This document shows, in pieces, positions 28,041 to 36,691 of a stretch of 64,000 bases of DNA. The stretch's first letter is position 1; every line of letters begins with the position of its first letter. The position numbers and the translations under genes are program-made. Source of the DNA: Trichothermofontia sichuanensis B231 (GTDB lineage Bacteria; Cyanobacteriota; Cyanobacteriia; B231); contig NZ_CP110848.1 of assembly GCF_026240635.1 (NCBI RefSeq), positions 2,579,501 through 2,643,500 of the forward strand. Reading direction: 5' to 3'. The notes beneath the pieces were generated by a model, which saw only the letters and a program-made list of their open reading frames with translations, did no database searches and had not been told where the DNA came from.

Positions 28041-28068
28041 CCGCTTGGAATCTTGCCGCTTGGAATCT
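28041..28068. repeat. Tandem 15-bp repeat beside MITE R1
   Basis: CCGCTTGGAATCTTG occurs twice in tandem, and a third, diverged copy (CCGCTTGGCATCGAT) starts immediately after the right end of R1 at 28191. R1 is therefore inserted within, or has duplicated, this sequence. Confidence 0.6.
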
Positions 28069-28190
28069 TATGGTCAATCCAAATATGGTTAATCCGAATA
28101 AGAATGATACAGTTTTTCACTCCCCTCTGCCGCTCTGGGAGAGGGGCTGGGGGTGAGGGGGCTGTTTCAGCCTAAATGGCAATGACTATA
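28069..28190. repeat. MITE-like repeat R1, copy 2
   Basis: A 122-bp copy of R1 with the same ends (TATGGTCAATCC... and ...GGCAATGACTATA). It is longer than the other two because the first ~20 bp are partly repeated (ATGGTTAATCC). It lies in the 27864-28302 gap, which otherwise contains no gene. Confidence 0.7.
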
Positions 28191-28302
28191 CCGCTTGGCA
28201 TCGATCAACCTGAACGCCTAGGTTTGTCGGGATCTGTGTGCAATCACCCTTTGGGGCTGGCTAATAATGAACGGGCGCTTCTTGATAGCGCGGTAGTCAT
28301 TC

Positions 28303-29553
28303 TCATCGGTCATCCGCCAGCAGTTGGAGTTGCCATGCGTGCACCTCCTGCTGTTTGCCCTTCATCTGGAGAGGCGGCAGGGGTTGGGCGAGCGGGCGGG
28401 GGTGGAGGCGCTGGTAGCAGGCATCGGAAATCGTAATCGCGCCTGCCGGGGTACACCCTTCCAAACGTTTAGCCGTATTGACCACATCGCCAATGACTGT
28501 ATAGCTACGCGCTTCATCGCTGCCAAACAGCCCTTCAATCACGTCACCACAGTGCACAGCACACCCGGCTCCCAAACGGTAGGGTGTCAAGACTTGTATC
28601 GCGCGTTGTTGCATGAGCTGGGCAGCAGCCAGTGCCTGTTCTGGTGTGGCATAAATGGCCATCACTTCATCAGCGGTGATGCTGATGCGAATGGGTGATT
28701 GGCTGGCAGCCGCCGGTTCTACCGCTTGGTAATACTGGTTAAGGAGTTGGGCCACTTGCTTAGGAGTTTGCTGCTCACACCAGTGGGTAAACTCTCGAAT
28801 ATCCATGAACAGGATACTGCGATCGCGTAGGGTCAAGGCAAGAGCTTCTGGATCGTTCACAGCCTTATGTACTGCATAGTGTCCTATCCCCCACTCGGCT
28901 AAGTGTTTAAGGGTTTGGGCAGTTTGATGGAGTTCTTGCTGCTGCCGAGTAATCTGGAGCATTTGCAGACCCAGTAACCAGCCAATCAGGATTATGCTGC
29001 TGACCAGAAACTTCCCGGTCGGAGGCAAAGTTGCTGTTTGCGCAACTTCGGACAGTGTGGCATTAGCCCCTAGGCGTACCACTAGATAGAATGCAGGCAA
29101 CATTAAGGCCCGGATCACACTTTCCAGGGGAATGAGCCAACTGGAGGTGGTTGCCGCCCACCGCGATCGCACCTCCTGACACAGGGCGATCGCCAGAGAA
29201 GTGATCCAGAACACCTGATGGCTCAGGTCCTGAAAAAAACCCAGGCCATCATGCCCCAGGTCTAAAAGAGTATAGAGCGTCACACCAATCAGGTTGCCCC
29301 AAAATCGATTTGCCCTGGGCTGGGAAAGATACGCAGTTTGAAGAACGCTTGCAAAAACGAGCAGGTACTCCGGAGCATGGGTCAAGTAATAGCGCCATCC
29401 TTCCACACTCAGATCCGCTAGACTTTTGAGCACCAGAAAATAGCCACTGTTGGACACAAACTCCCGACTAAAGGCATCCCAGCGGGACCCCACTAGCCGT
29501 CGTTGGCGAGGGTTAGACGAGGGGGGCGGGGATACGTGGAAGGAACTACACAT
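28303..29553 (-). CDS. Membrane-bound adenylate/guanylate cyclase
   Basis: A 416-residue class III nucleotide cyclase. The N-terminal ~215 residues contain about five or six hydrophobic segments. A short coiled coil leads to the cyclase domain (about 235-400): metal-binding Asp in F-M-D-I-R-E-F, second Asp in I-T-A-D-E-V-M-A-I-Y (the usual G-D is A-D), and Y-T-V-I-G-D-V-V-N-T-A-K-R-L-E for the catalytic loop. It probably makes cAMP. The sensory input is through its membrane part, with no recognised sensor domain. Monocistronic. Confidence 0.86.
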   Translation of the reverse strand: MCSSFHVSPPPSSNPRQRRLVGSRWDAFSREFVSNSGYFLVLKSLADLSVEGWRYYLTHAPEYLLVFASVLQTAYLSQPRANRFWGNLIGVTLYTLLDLGHDGLGFFQDLSHQVFWITSLAIALCQEVRSRWAATTSSWLIPLESVIRALMLPAFYLVVRLGANATLSEVAQTATLPPTGKFLVSSIILIGWLLGLQMLQITRQQQELHQTAQTLKHLAEWGIGHYAVHKAVNDPEALALTLRDRSILFMDIREFTHWCEQQTPKQVAQLLNQYYQAVEPAAASQSPIRISITADEVMAIYATPEQALAAAQLMQQRAIQVLTPYRLGAGCAVHCGDVIEGLFGSDEARSYTVIGDVVNTAKRLEGCTPAGAITISDACYQRLHPRPLAQPLPPLQMKGKQQEVHAWQLQLLADDR

Positions 29554-30004
29554 ACTGTCAGGGGACTCCGGTGGCTACTTTGACCTCCCCCGTGCCGTAA
29601 GGCCCTCAGCGGGGAGAAGGGCCAAAGGGAGAATAGTCTGGAGCATGGGGGATGGCTGATCGGTATTCTTCCCACTCTACAAACATCCCTAGACACATTC
29701 CGGGACTCCTACATTCTGATTGCTTGCCCCAGGGGTTGCCCAACAGACAAACCAGCAGCATGGATTCATGAGTGTTCCTGGCGATGGGAGCAGTTTCTGA
29801 CGGGGCCAGAGGATGCCGTTAGGGCAGGGGGGCGGTGTCAGATGGCGTAAAATGTATCAAGTTGTAACAAAGCAGACAACGGCTGGTTCGATCGCTAGCG
29901 ACATAATCTAAAAACAAGAAAACGCCCAGGGGTGGGGAAACCCCCCGCAACCCCCCAGTCAACGGGAAGAGGTCGATCAACGGTGAGATGTAGGAGGGAG
30001 TGTT
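29554..30004. other. Intergenic region without a gene
   Basis: 450 bp between the cyclase (minus) and a plus-strand gene. It has the G/C-rich start of a decayed repeat core near 29560-29640 and an AT-rich likely promoter region at 29850-29920. No ORF with support is present. Confidence 0.4.
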
Positions 30005-30430
30005 GTGAATGCAGCCGAGCAGGCCACAGGCTTAGAAGTCGCCAGTAAAATTGCCACCGTGGTAAACCTATTCAAGTCCCACTTTCCCGATGCCCGTGCC
30101 GATTTGAATCCCTGGCGTAATGATCCCGATACTCGCAAATGGGTTGATCCGGATTCGATCGACATTGGCTTTCACCTGCCGGGGTGGAGCCCCCGCTTCC
30201 AAAGCCGCAGTATTTTGGTGCAAATTCGAGTTCACACCGATCCCTTGGCAGAGACCCGGCGGGCGATCGGGGTGGAGGCGGTGGGGATGGCCCACACGGG
30301 TGAACAATGGCGGCTCTCAACGATCGGACATTGGCATATCGTTGGCGATCGCCCGCCGGCCCCTCCCATCCAGGATCGCCTCAAGCAGTTCTGTCGCCAA
30401 ACGGTCGAAGTGTTTAATCAAGTATCCTGA
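30005..30430 (+). CDS. Conserved protein, unknown
   Basis: A 141-residue soluble protein starting at GTG with a strong AGGAGGG 6-8 bp upstream. It reads as a compact alpha/beta protein (F-K-S-H-F-P-D-A, D-I-G-F-H-L-P-G-W-S-P, I-G-V-E-A-V-G-M-A-H). No catalytic motif is recognised and no operon partner lies nearby. The codon use and HIP1 content fit the neighbours. Confidence 0.65.
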   Translation: MNAAEQATGLEVASKIATVVNLFKSHFPDARADLNPWRNDPDTRKWVDPDSIDIGFHLPGWSPRFQSRSILVQIRVHTDPLAETRRAIGVEAVGMAHTGEQWRLSTIGHWHIVGDRPPAPPIQDRLKQFCRQTVEVFNQVS

Positions 30431-30568
30431 CACGTATCCTGAGTCAGTGGGTGTCATGCCGCTAGGCCCCGTATCCCCTCGCCCCTTCTCCCAAGCAGGC
30501 AGAAGGCACACTGCCTGTGCGAGTAGCATCCTGGGGCATAATTCTGGCAGGATACCTAGGGAGAAAGG

Positions 30569-30759
30569 TTATCCCCCCGATTGACTGATAAAATTCGGAC
30601 TGCCCTCACCCCCACCCCGCTCCCAGAGCAGGTGAGGGTTAAGAGGAGTGAGGATAGAGAAGTGAGAAGCGAGGGCAACTGAGCGATTATCTCTGTCCTC
30701 TGTCCTCTGTTCCCTCTCCTCGTAAAAGGGGAAAAGATTGGTCAGTCAACCGGGGTTAT
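30569..30759. repeat. Dispersed repeat R4, copy 2
   Basis: Bounded by CCCCCCGATTGACTGATAA and, inverted, CCCCGGTTGACTGACC, as in the copy at 207-378; TTAT follows both outer ends and could be a target duplication. It covers much of the 30431-30805 gap, and another core-like fragment lies at 30470-30550. No gene is present. Confidence 0.55.
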
Positions 30760-30805
30760 CCCCTTACCGTTTTACCTGCTGGCCTGATTGTGCCCCCGAT
30801 TGCCC

Positions 30806-32119
30806 ATGCGTATTCTATTTCTTCACCCCAACTTTCCAGCCCAGTTTCGCCATGTGGCACGGGCGCTGGCTGCGAATCCTCAAAATCAGGTGATCTTTGG
30901 GACCAAAAACGAGCGGCCTGAGTGGGTGATTCCTGGTGTTCAAAAGGCCCTCTTTGTTCCCTCGCAGGCACCCAATCCCCAAATTCACCACTACCTCCGG
31001 AACCTGGAGGAAGCTGTTTTAAATGGACAGGCTGTGTATCGCATGGCGGATCAGCTTAAGAAACAGGGATTTGTGCCCGATATTGTCTACGGCCATTCTG
31101 GCTGGGGACCGACTTTGTTTGCTAAGGATATTTTTCCCCAGGCAAAGTTAATGTGTTATTTCGAGTGGTTCTACCACGCCTTTGGCTCCGATGCCAGTTT
31201 TGACCCCAACGACCCCCTGAGTGTGGATGATGTCCCCCGGATTCGGATGCGCAATACGCCGATTCTGGTTGATCTGTATAGCTGTGACTGGGGTCTGACT
31301 CCCACCTATTGGCAGCGATCGCAACTGCCACCAGAATTTCATCCCAAGATATCAGTCCTGCATGATGGGGTCGATACCGAGTATTTTCAGCCTAATCCCA
31401 ATGCTAAGCTGGTGCTCCCCGAAGTGGGCTTGGACCTTTCCGGTGCGGAGGAGATTGTTACCTATGTTGCACGGGGGATGGAACCCTACCGGGGGTTCCC
31501 GCAGTTTATTGAATCCTTACCCTATCTGTTGGAGCGTCGGCCCCAGTGCCAGGTCGTTATCGTGGCAGCGGAACGGGTGTGCTATGGCAAGTCTCTGCCC
31601 AATGGTAAGAGTTACAAACAAGAAATGCTAGAGCGCGTTCCGTTAGATCTGTCCAGAGTCCATTTCACGGGGTCATTGCCCTATGGACAATACCTCCAAG
31701 TCCTCCAAGCCTCCAGTGTCCATGTCTATTTGACTCGCCCGTTTGTGCTCTCTTGGTCGATGATTGAAGCCATGTCGGTCGGGTGCCTGATCGTGGGGTC
31801 GAATACCCCCCCAGTCCAGGAGGTGATCGAAGATGGCAAGAATGGTCTACTGGTGGACTTTTTCAAGCCCAAACAAATCGCTGATCGCGTCTGTGAAGTC
31901 CTGGATCACCCCACGCGCATGGCGGAACTCCGGGCCAATGCCCGGCAGACTGTCCTAGAACGTTATAACCTCGCTGATTTATTGCCCCAACACCTGGCGC
32001 TGATTGAAACGGTGGCCAATGGCGGCACCCCTGGCGTGACGGAGGCTCCGAAACCGCTAAAGGTCTCGAAACCGACGCCCAAAGCCCCCAAGGGGTTTGC
32101 GGAACTGCGTAAGCAGTAA
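30806..32119 (+). CDS. Glycosyltransferase (GT4-like, GT-B fold)
   Basis: A 437-residue glycosyltransferase. It starts M-R-I-L-F-L-H-P-N-F-P-A-Q-F; the ATG at 30806 is preferred over an in-frame TTG at 30788. The domain junction contains H-D-G-V-D-T-E-Y-F-Q-P-N, the GT4 acceptor/donor linker. The sugar-nucleotide-binding block is S-W-S-M-I-E-A-M-S-V-G-C-L-I-V-G-S, i.e. the E-x7-E/A region with Ser. The C-terminal ~35 residues are Lys/Pro-rich. The sugar and acceptor are unknown. hisF follows 55 bp downstream but is unrelated in function. Confidence 0.88.
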   Translation: MRILFLHPNFPAQFRHVARALAANPQNQVIFGTKNERPEWVIPGVQKALFVPSQAPNPQIHHYLRNLEEAVLNGQAVYRMADQLKKQGFVPDIVYGHSGWGPTLFAKDIFPQAKLMCYFEWFYHAFGSDASFDPNDPLSVDDVPRIRMRNTPILVDLYSCDWGLTPTYWQRSQLPPEFHPKISVLHDGVDTEYFQPNPNAKLVLPEVGLDLSGAEEIVTYVARGMEPYRGFPQFIESLPYLLERRPQCQVVIVAAERVCYGKSLPNGKSYKQEMLERVPLDLSRVHFTGSLPYGQYLQVLQASSVHVYLTRPFVLSWSMIEAMSVGCLIVGSNTPPVQEVIEDGKNGLLVDFFKPKQIADRVCEVLDHPTRMAELRANARQTVLERYNLADLLPQHLALIETVANGGTPGVTEAPKPLKVSKPTPKAPKGFAELRKQ

Positions 32120-32174
32120 TTATCAGCCTCGTTTTGATTGATTTGCTTGAACAGTTCTAGGAGCAGAGATACGC

Positions 32175-32945
32175 ATGTTGGCAAAACGCATTTTGCCTTG
32201 TTTGGATGTCAAGGCAGGTCGAGTGGTCAAGGGGGTTAACTTTGTGAATCTGCGCGATGCCGGTGATCCAGTAGAACTGGCTAAGGTTTACGACGAGGCC
32301 GGAGCGGATGAACTGGTCTTCCTGGATATCACGGCAACCCATGAGGATCGCAACATTATTTTTGATGTGGTCTATCGCACGGCAGAGCAGGTGTTCATTC
32401 CCCTTACAGTTGGGGGCGGCATTCAGGACCTCGAGACGATTAAACACTTACTGCGGGCAGGTGCGGATAAGGTCAGTATCAATTCCTCGGCGGTGCGGAA
32501 TCCAGACTTTATCAATGAGGCGAGCCAGCGGTTTGGCAACCAGTGTATTGTGGTGGCGATCGATGCCCGGCGGCGGCCTGATCCCACCCAAGCCGGTTGG
32601 GATGTGTACGTGCGAGGGGGACGCGACAATACGGGACTAGATGCGGTGGCCTGGGCGGAGGAGGTCGCTCAACGGGGGGCGGGCGAAATTTTGTTAACCA
32701 GTATGGATGCGGATGGGACCCAGGCCGGCTATGACCTGGAACTGACCCGCTCGATCGCTGAGCGGGTTGAAATCCCAGTGATTGCCTCTGGGGGGGCTGG
32801 CACCTGTGAACACATTAGTGCGGCCCTGACGGCGGGAAAGGCTGAAGCGGCCCTGCTGGCCTCGTTGTTACATTACGGACAGTTAACGGTCGCTCAGATT
32901 AAGCAACATCTGCAAGCGTGTAATATCCCGGTGCGCTTGACCTGA
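32175..32945 (+). CDS. hisF: Imidazole glycerol phosphate synthase, cyclase subunit
   Basis: A 256-residue TIM barrel that, with the glutaminase HisH, converts PRFAR to IGP and AICAR in histidine synthesis. The family signature is complete: R-I-L-P-C-L-D-V-K-x-G-R-V-V-K-G, F-L-D-I-T-A (catalytic Asp), [24 protein letters not shown] (second catalytic Asp) and I-A-S-G-G-A-G. HisH is not in the window. The his genes are dispersed, as is usual in cyanobacteria. Confidence 0.97.
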   Translation: MLAKRILPCLDVKAGRVVKGVNFVNLRDAGDPVELAKVYDEAGADELVFLDITATHEDRNIIFDVVYRTAEQVFIPLTVGGGIQDLETIKHLLRAGADKVSINSSAVRNPDFINEASQRFGNQCIVVAIDARRRPDPTQAGWDVYVRGGRDNTGLDAVAWAEEVAQRGAGEILLTSMDADGTQAGYDLELTRSIAERVEIPVIASGGAGTCEHISAALTAGKAEAALLASLLHYGQLTVAQIKQHLQACNIPVRLT

Positions 32946-33148
32946 GCTTGACCTAAGGGTGGGTAGGAGTACGGCAATCACGCTGGGAGCTTTGGGTTAG
33001 GGAGTTGCCAGCGAGTGGGTCCGCGATCGGGTGGGCATTTCTTCGGACGGTTAACAAGGAACTGCTTCCCAAGGAAAACCTTAAAAATACTGGCGAAATC
33101 TGAGAGGGCTGTTAAAATATGTAAAAGTGTTACGTTTCGTAAACGCCT

Positions 33149-33424
33149 GTGATTGCGATCCTGCTGGTGGTGATCCTATTGGTGGCTTGGTCTCTGCACC
33201 TGATGCAAGAGGCGCTAGACACGCGTGAATTTTCATTGATGTTGGCGGGCTTTCTGGTGGCAACGGCGGCGGCAGCGCTCATGGCTGTTTACTTCCTCAT
33301 AAGCCATTACTTCGTCTACATCAGCGATATGCCCCAACAGGCCCAGTGTCCAGAAGCCATGGAGTCAGTCATGAACTGGGTAGCGGAAATGGATGCAGCG
33401 ATTGACAGCGGCTATCCCCAGTAA
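33149..33424 (+). CDS. Small membrane protein, unknown
   Basis: A 91-residue protein starting at GTG with two hydrophobic helices (about 1-20 and 27-52) and a polar C-terminus of about 38 residues with N-W-V-A-E-M-D-A-A-I-D. A TTAAAATATG-like promoter element lies about 35 bp upstream. No function can be assigned. It is flanked by about 200-bp gaps with no gene. Confidence 0.6.
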   Translation: MIAILLVVILLVAWSLHLMQEALDTREFSLMLAGFLVATAAAALMAVYFLISHYFVYISDMPQQAQCPEAMESVMNWVAEMDAAIDSGYPQ

Positions 33425-33633
33425 TGCCGGTGAGATAGACCTGGCGTTCTCTCAACAGAGAAATATAAAGTTTTTTAAAATCCGGGATCGGTTGCATAAC
33501 TCCTTGGCCGCGGGGCTGATGGGTTAGTGGGGAGCGGGGTTGGCCAGTCGGGCCAGCAGACTAGAGGACGAGTTGGGCCTGTGCCCTGCCCATTATCACG
33601 CTCACATCAACCAGTTTGGCTAGGAGTTAGGGT

Positions 33634-34125
33634 ATGAAACGGGTTTTACACGCGATCGCATTCACGACGGTGTTATTGGCAGCCAATAGTGCCTTAGCGG
33701 CGGAGTTTAATCTGAAGTGTCTAGACACGCGGGGAGAAACCGATGATTGTCGGGTTACGATCGCTGATAACCAATTGCAGGTGACTTATAAATCACCTCA
33801 CAATCATAGTTTGAATGTAAGCGTATCTGGCGATCGTATCTTAGACGTCGTCCAGGGCGATCGCTTACAGGAGGATGGCCAGGATGCAGCCACGGCAATG
33901 GCGATCGCAAGTACGGTTACCTCCTATATCCCAGTTCCCTTACCCATCCCCGTCCCCATTAGTTTAGTGGGGAGCTTATTCCGCAGCAGACCACGCACCT
34001 TCGTGGGGGTACAGTATTTAGACGATTGGGACAATCGCCAAGTCGTGGTCATGAGTGTCCGCGAAAAGCAAAGCTTTATGCTTTTGCAACACCTGCAAGC
34101 TCTCAGTAATTATAGAGAAGATTGA
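33634..34125 (+). CDS. Exported protein, unknown
   Basis: A 163-residue protein with a clear signal peptide (1-23, cleavage after A-L-A-A). The mature part has a C-L-D-T...D-D-C pair likely to form a disulfide, a beta-rich body, and a hydrophobic Pro-rich segment (P-V-P-L-P-I-P-V-P-I). It ends R-E-D. It begins the accessory region rich in secreted proteins. No family is recognised. Confidence 0.68.
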   Translation: MKRVLHAIAFTTVLLAANSALAAEFNLKCLDTRGETDDCRVTIADNQLQVTYKSPHNHSLNVSVSGDRILDVVQGDRLQEDGQDAATAMAIASTVTSYIPVPLPIPVPISLVGSLFRSRPRTFVGVQYLDDWDNRQVVVMSVREKQSFMLLQHLQALSNYRED

Positions 34126-34189
34126 GAGGATACAGTTAGAGGATACAGTTTCTTTTTATATAGAAGTATTACGGATGTATCCTACTTTT

Positions 34190-34325
34190 GCTACCCTCAC
34201 CCTAAATCTCTCTCCCAGAACGGGAGAGGGACTTAAAATCCGGCACCCCTTCGCCCAACCCTCCATTCGCGGGGGACCGGGGGGGCCGGGAGAAGGGGAT
34301 GGGGGATGGGGGATGCCTGTTACAA
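34190..34325. repeat. Repeat core copy in intergenic region
   Basis: CCCTCACCCTAAATCTCTCTC...GGGAGAGGGACTTAAAATCCGGC...GGAGAAGGGGATGGGGGAT: the window's common core, with a G-rich insertion in the right arm. The rest of the 34126-34607 gap is AT-rich (tracts around 34440-34500), probably the promoter of the next gene. No coding sequence is seen. Confidence 0.5.
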
Positions 34326-34607
34326 ACTGGGATACCTCCTATTAATCTCCTCTCTGTAGTATGCCTGATTAGCTCTAAATATCCCAAATTAGTATCGTGC
34401 TTCCTCATGGTTGCGTGGAGGCACGAATTTTGCTGGAGAAAATAATTTCTAAAATTGACAAAGATTTTTTTGGAAATTTTGCATAATTTTTCCTGTGATG
34501 GCTGATTTCTAAATAGAGGCGGGATATGTCATTCAGGTTAATGACTTAATGATCCCCTAAAATTCCTTGCACAGCTAATTCAGATAAGTCTGTAAAAGGA
34601 GAGTTCA

Positions 34608-36026
34608 TTGCATACCCTATCAACAACAACTATGAAGACAAAAATCAAGTATTATACTCTGGCCCTTACAGCATTTTTGCTAACTGCTCGTTTTGGCCCT
34701 AGTACTGTTCCTGCAATGGCAGATGCCTTGGAAATCTATCAAGCTATCCAAGCAACATCTGAGTACAAGAATCCAGTTCTTGGCACGACGATTCGTTATC
34801 CGAAAAACTTGAAAGTTGTGGAAGACAAAACTCAGTCTAGAACCTGGGGATTCACACTGATTGATCCTAGTGGCCAGCCTCATTTCCAAGAGACATCCAA
34901 TGAGCAGCATCCTGTTTTGCGAGTTAGCGTGATTCTGGAACCTAATGTCACAGAACCTGAACAGGCTGCCCAATCACTCTTGCGCTCCTTCCCTGGTGTT
35001 TCCATCCAACAACAGGCTATTACTATTGGTGGGGAATCAGCACAAGCCCTATCGTCGGTACCAGGAGAACATCCTGCGACCTATATCTTCTTGAAAAACA
35101 ATGGGAAGGTATATGAGATCATCTCTTACGATGATCTAGATCACCAGGGGGAATCCTTATTGAGTAGCCTTACTTTTGAGACACCTCAGACCTCGGTAGA
35201 ATCTCTGCACCTTCCAAGCTGGACTGAGCCACCCCTCCGTACTGAAATTCCAGGACAGCCTGATGAGAAAGACGTTCCTGTCAAAAAAGAGCCAGAAAAA
35301 ACACGGCTAGCGCCTGTTAGTCTGGCATTGAAAGCGCTACTGCCAGAAGCTAACCCAATGAAATTCTTGAATTCAGATTTGGGTGGAACTAATGCTCTAG
35401 GTGAATCTGTTATAAACCCATCTGTTTCTGGAGGCGTTCAGGTCGCTGCTGCTTTTGGATGTGCAGATTGGCCAAGTTGGAAGTTTATCCAAACACCATT
35501 CTCTTCCACAGCTAACGGTAATGGTTGGTCTAAAGCTGGTCCAGCTTACTATGGCGAAAATATGCACAAAAATTGCAACTCATCTAACCGACTTAACGAT
35601 TATCATGCGCTTGACTTTCCCCTGAGGAATGGAGATATTATCTATCCTCCTGCTGCAGGTAGAGTCATCTATGCTGGTTGGGCTGCACCAGGTTGGGGCT
35701 CACTAGGACGTATCGTTGTTGTTGATTTAGGCGATGGGTATTGGAGTCTTTCGGCTCATCTTAGCAGTATTAATGTCTCACCTGGACAAACAGTTGGAAT
35801 CAGTACAGTGATTGGTCGGGCTGGGGGGAGTGGCTACTATCGTGATAATGCTTGGAGTATACACTTACACCAGGGTATTTATCGCAATGCTAGGCTTTTC
35901 CGCGACTCAGCCGGTCGAGTAGGGATTTATGGCGGCCAGAGCGTTGAAATGCACAATGTTCGCTATTTTCGGAATGGTGGAGGGGCGTACCAAAATATTT
36001 ATCGTGGGCAGTCTCTTAGTTGGTAA
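34608..36026 (+). CDS. Exported M23-like metallopeptidase with PsbP-like N-domain
   Basis: A 472-residue exported protein. A signal peptide (1-38) is followed by a PsbP/Mog1-like domain (about 55-195; I-R-Y-P-K-N-L-K and later G-G-E-S-A-Q-A-L). A Pro/Lys-rich linker leads to a lysostaphin-like domain (about 290-445): Y-H-A-L-D (H333, D336), P-A-A-G-R-V-I-Y-A-G, L-S-A-H-L and I-H-L-H-Q. The first motif has H-x-x-D rather than the usual H-x-x-x-D, so activity on peptidoglycan is not certain. TTG is taken as start because AAAAGGAGA lies just upstream; an ATG at 34632 lacks a ribosome site. Confidence 0.78.
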   Translation: MHTLSTTTMKTKIKYYTLALTAFLLTARFGPSTVPAMADALEIYQAIQATSEYKNPVLGTTIRYPKNLKVVEDKTQSRTWGFTLIDPSGQPHFQETSNEQHPVLRVSVILEPNVTEPEQAAQSLLRSFPGVSIQQQAITIGGESAQALSSVPGEHPATYIFLKNNGKVYEIISYDDLDHQGESLLSSLTFETPQTSVESLHLPSWTEPPLRTEIPGQPDEKDVPVKKEPEKTRLAPVSLALKALLPEANPMKFLNSDLGGTNALGESVINPSVSGGVQVAAAFGCADWPSWKFIQTPFSSTANGNGWSKAGPAYYGENMHKNCNSSNRLNDYHALDFPLRNGDIIYPPAAGRVIYAGWAAPGWGSLGRIVVVDLGDGYWSLSAHLSSINVSPGQTVGISTVIGRAGGSGYYRDNAWSIHLHQGIYRNARLFRDSAGRVGIYGGQSVEMHNVRYFRNGGGAYQNIYRGQSLSW

Positions 36027-36081
36027 AAGGCATCATCAGCCTATCTACTTTTAACTGCCTAGCTATACCTAGCCAGCATTG

Positions 36082-36220
36082 AGCTTCTTAAACCTCAACG
36101 GATATAAATATTCGTTATTTAGCATCGTGTAATCCTATCTATCAGTCACATCAAAATTCGCTTTATTCGAGTTATCAAGATGAACGATAGGATGATTAAA
36201 TTCAAGAGGTTTAAGAAGCT
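36082..36220. repeat. 139-bp segment bounded by a perfect 15-bp inverted repeat
   Basis: AGCTTCTTAAACCTC at 36082-36096 is exactly inverted at 36206-36220. The interior is AT-rich and non-coding. No target duplication is evident. It could be a MITE remnant or a structured transcript end between two genes of the accessory region. Confidence 0.5.
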
Positions 36221-36259
36221 TTACTTAATAAGTCGATTGTAGATCTTAAGGAGAATTTG

Positions 36260-36607
36260 ATGAAAATTTTTTTGCTCACAGTCACATTTTTAGTGGCATC
36301 TTCACCTCCTAAAGGTGTATTTGCTATACCCAGTTTTATTGAATCAAATCCCTCTTTGAACCGGGCTGAAGTAACTGAATCTCATCTTTGCTATATGCGA
36401 AGTTCCAATGGCCAGATACTTAATCTGAGTAAAATGTGTGGGAAAAAGCCTGATTTGAATTTTGTCAATACCCCTTCTCCAAACTTGCAAGCGATTCAAG
36501 CCCTTGACATTCCTAAGGATTCCTCTTTTTTCCCACCTGTCCCAGACAACGATCCTAATTTTCCAGCGAATCGTTCTCATAGTGTCTCAGGAAGAGGTGT
36601 TTATTAA
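36260..36607 (+). CDS. Small exported protein, unknown
   Basis: A 115-residue protein with a signal peptide (1-21, cleavage after F-A). The mature part has the pattern C-Y-M-R-S-S-N-G-Q-I-L-N-L-S followed by M-C-G, a two-Cys motif I recall from many small cyanobacterial exported proteins of unknown role. TAAGGAG lies 8 bp before the ATG. It is AT-rich like the next gene and shares its orientation, 84 bp upstream of it. Confidence 0.65.
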   Translation: MKIFLLTVTFLVASSPPKGVFAIPSFIESNPSLNRAEVTESHLCYMRSSNGQILNLSKMCGKKPDLNFVNTPSPNLQAIQALDIPKDSSFFPPVPDNDPNFPANRSHSVSGRGVY

Positions 36608-36691
36608 GTCAAATCTTGTCTGATTTTTCACTTGCTCATCTCCAATGATTTCTGTTGAAAAAAATTTCGGTTAAAGGGATTAGAGACATAT

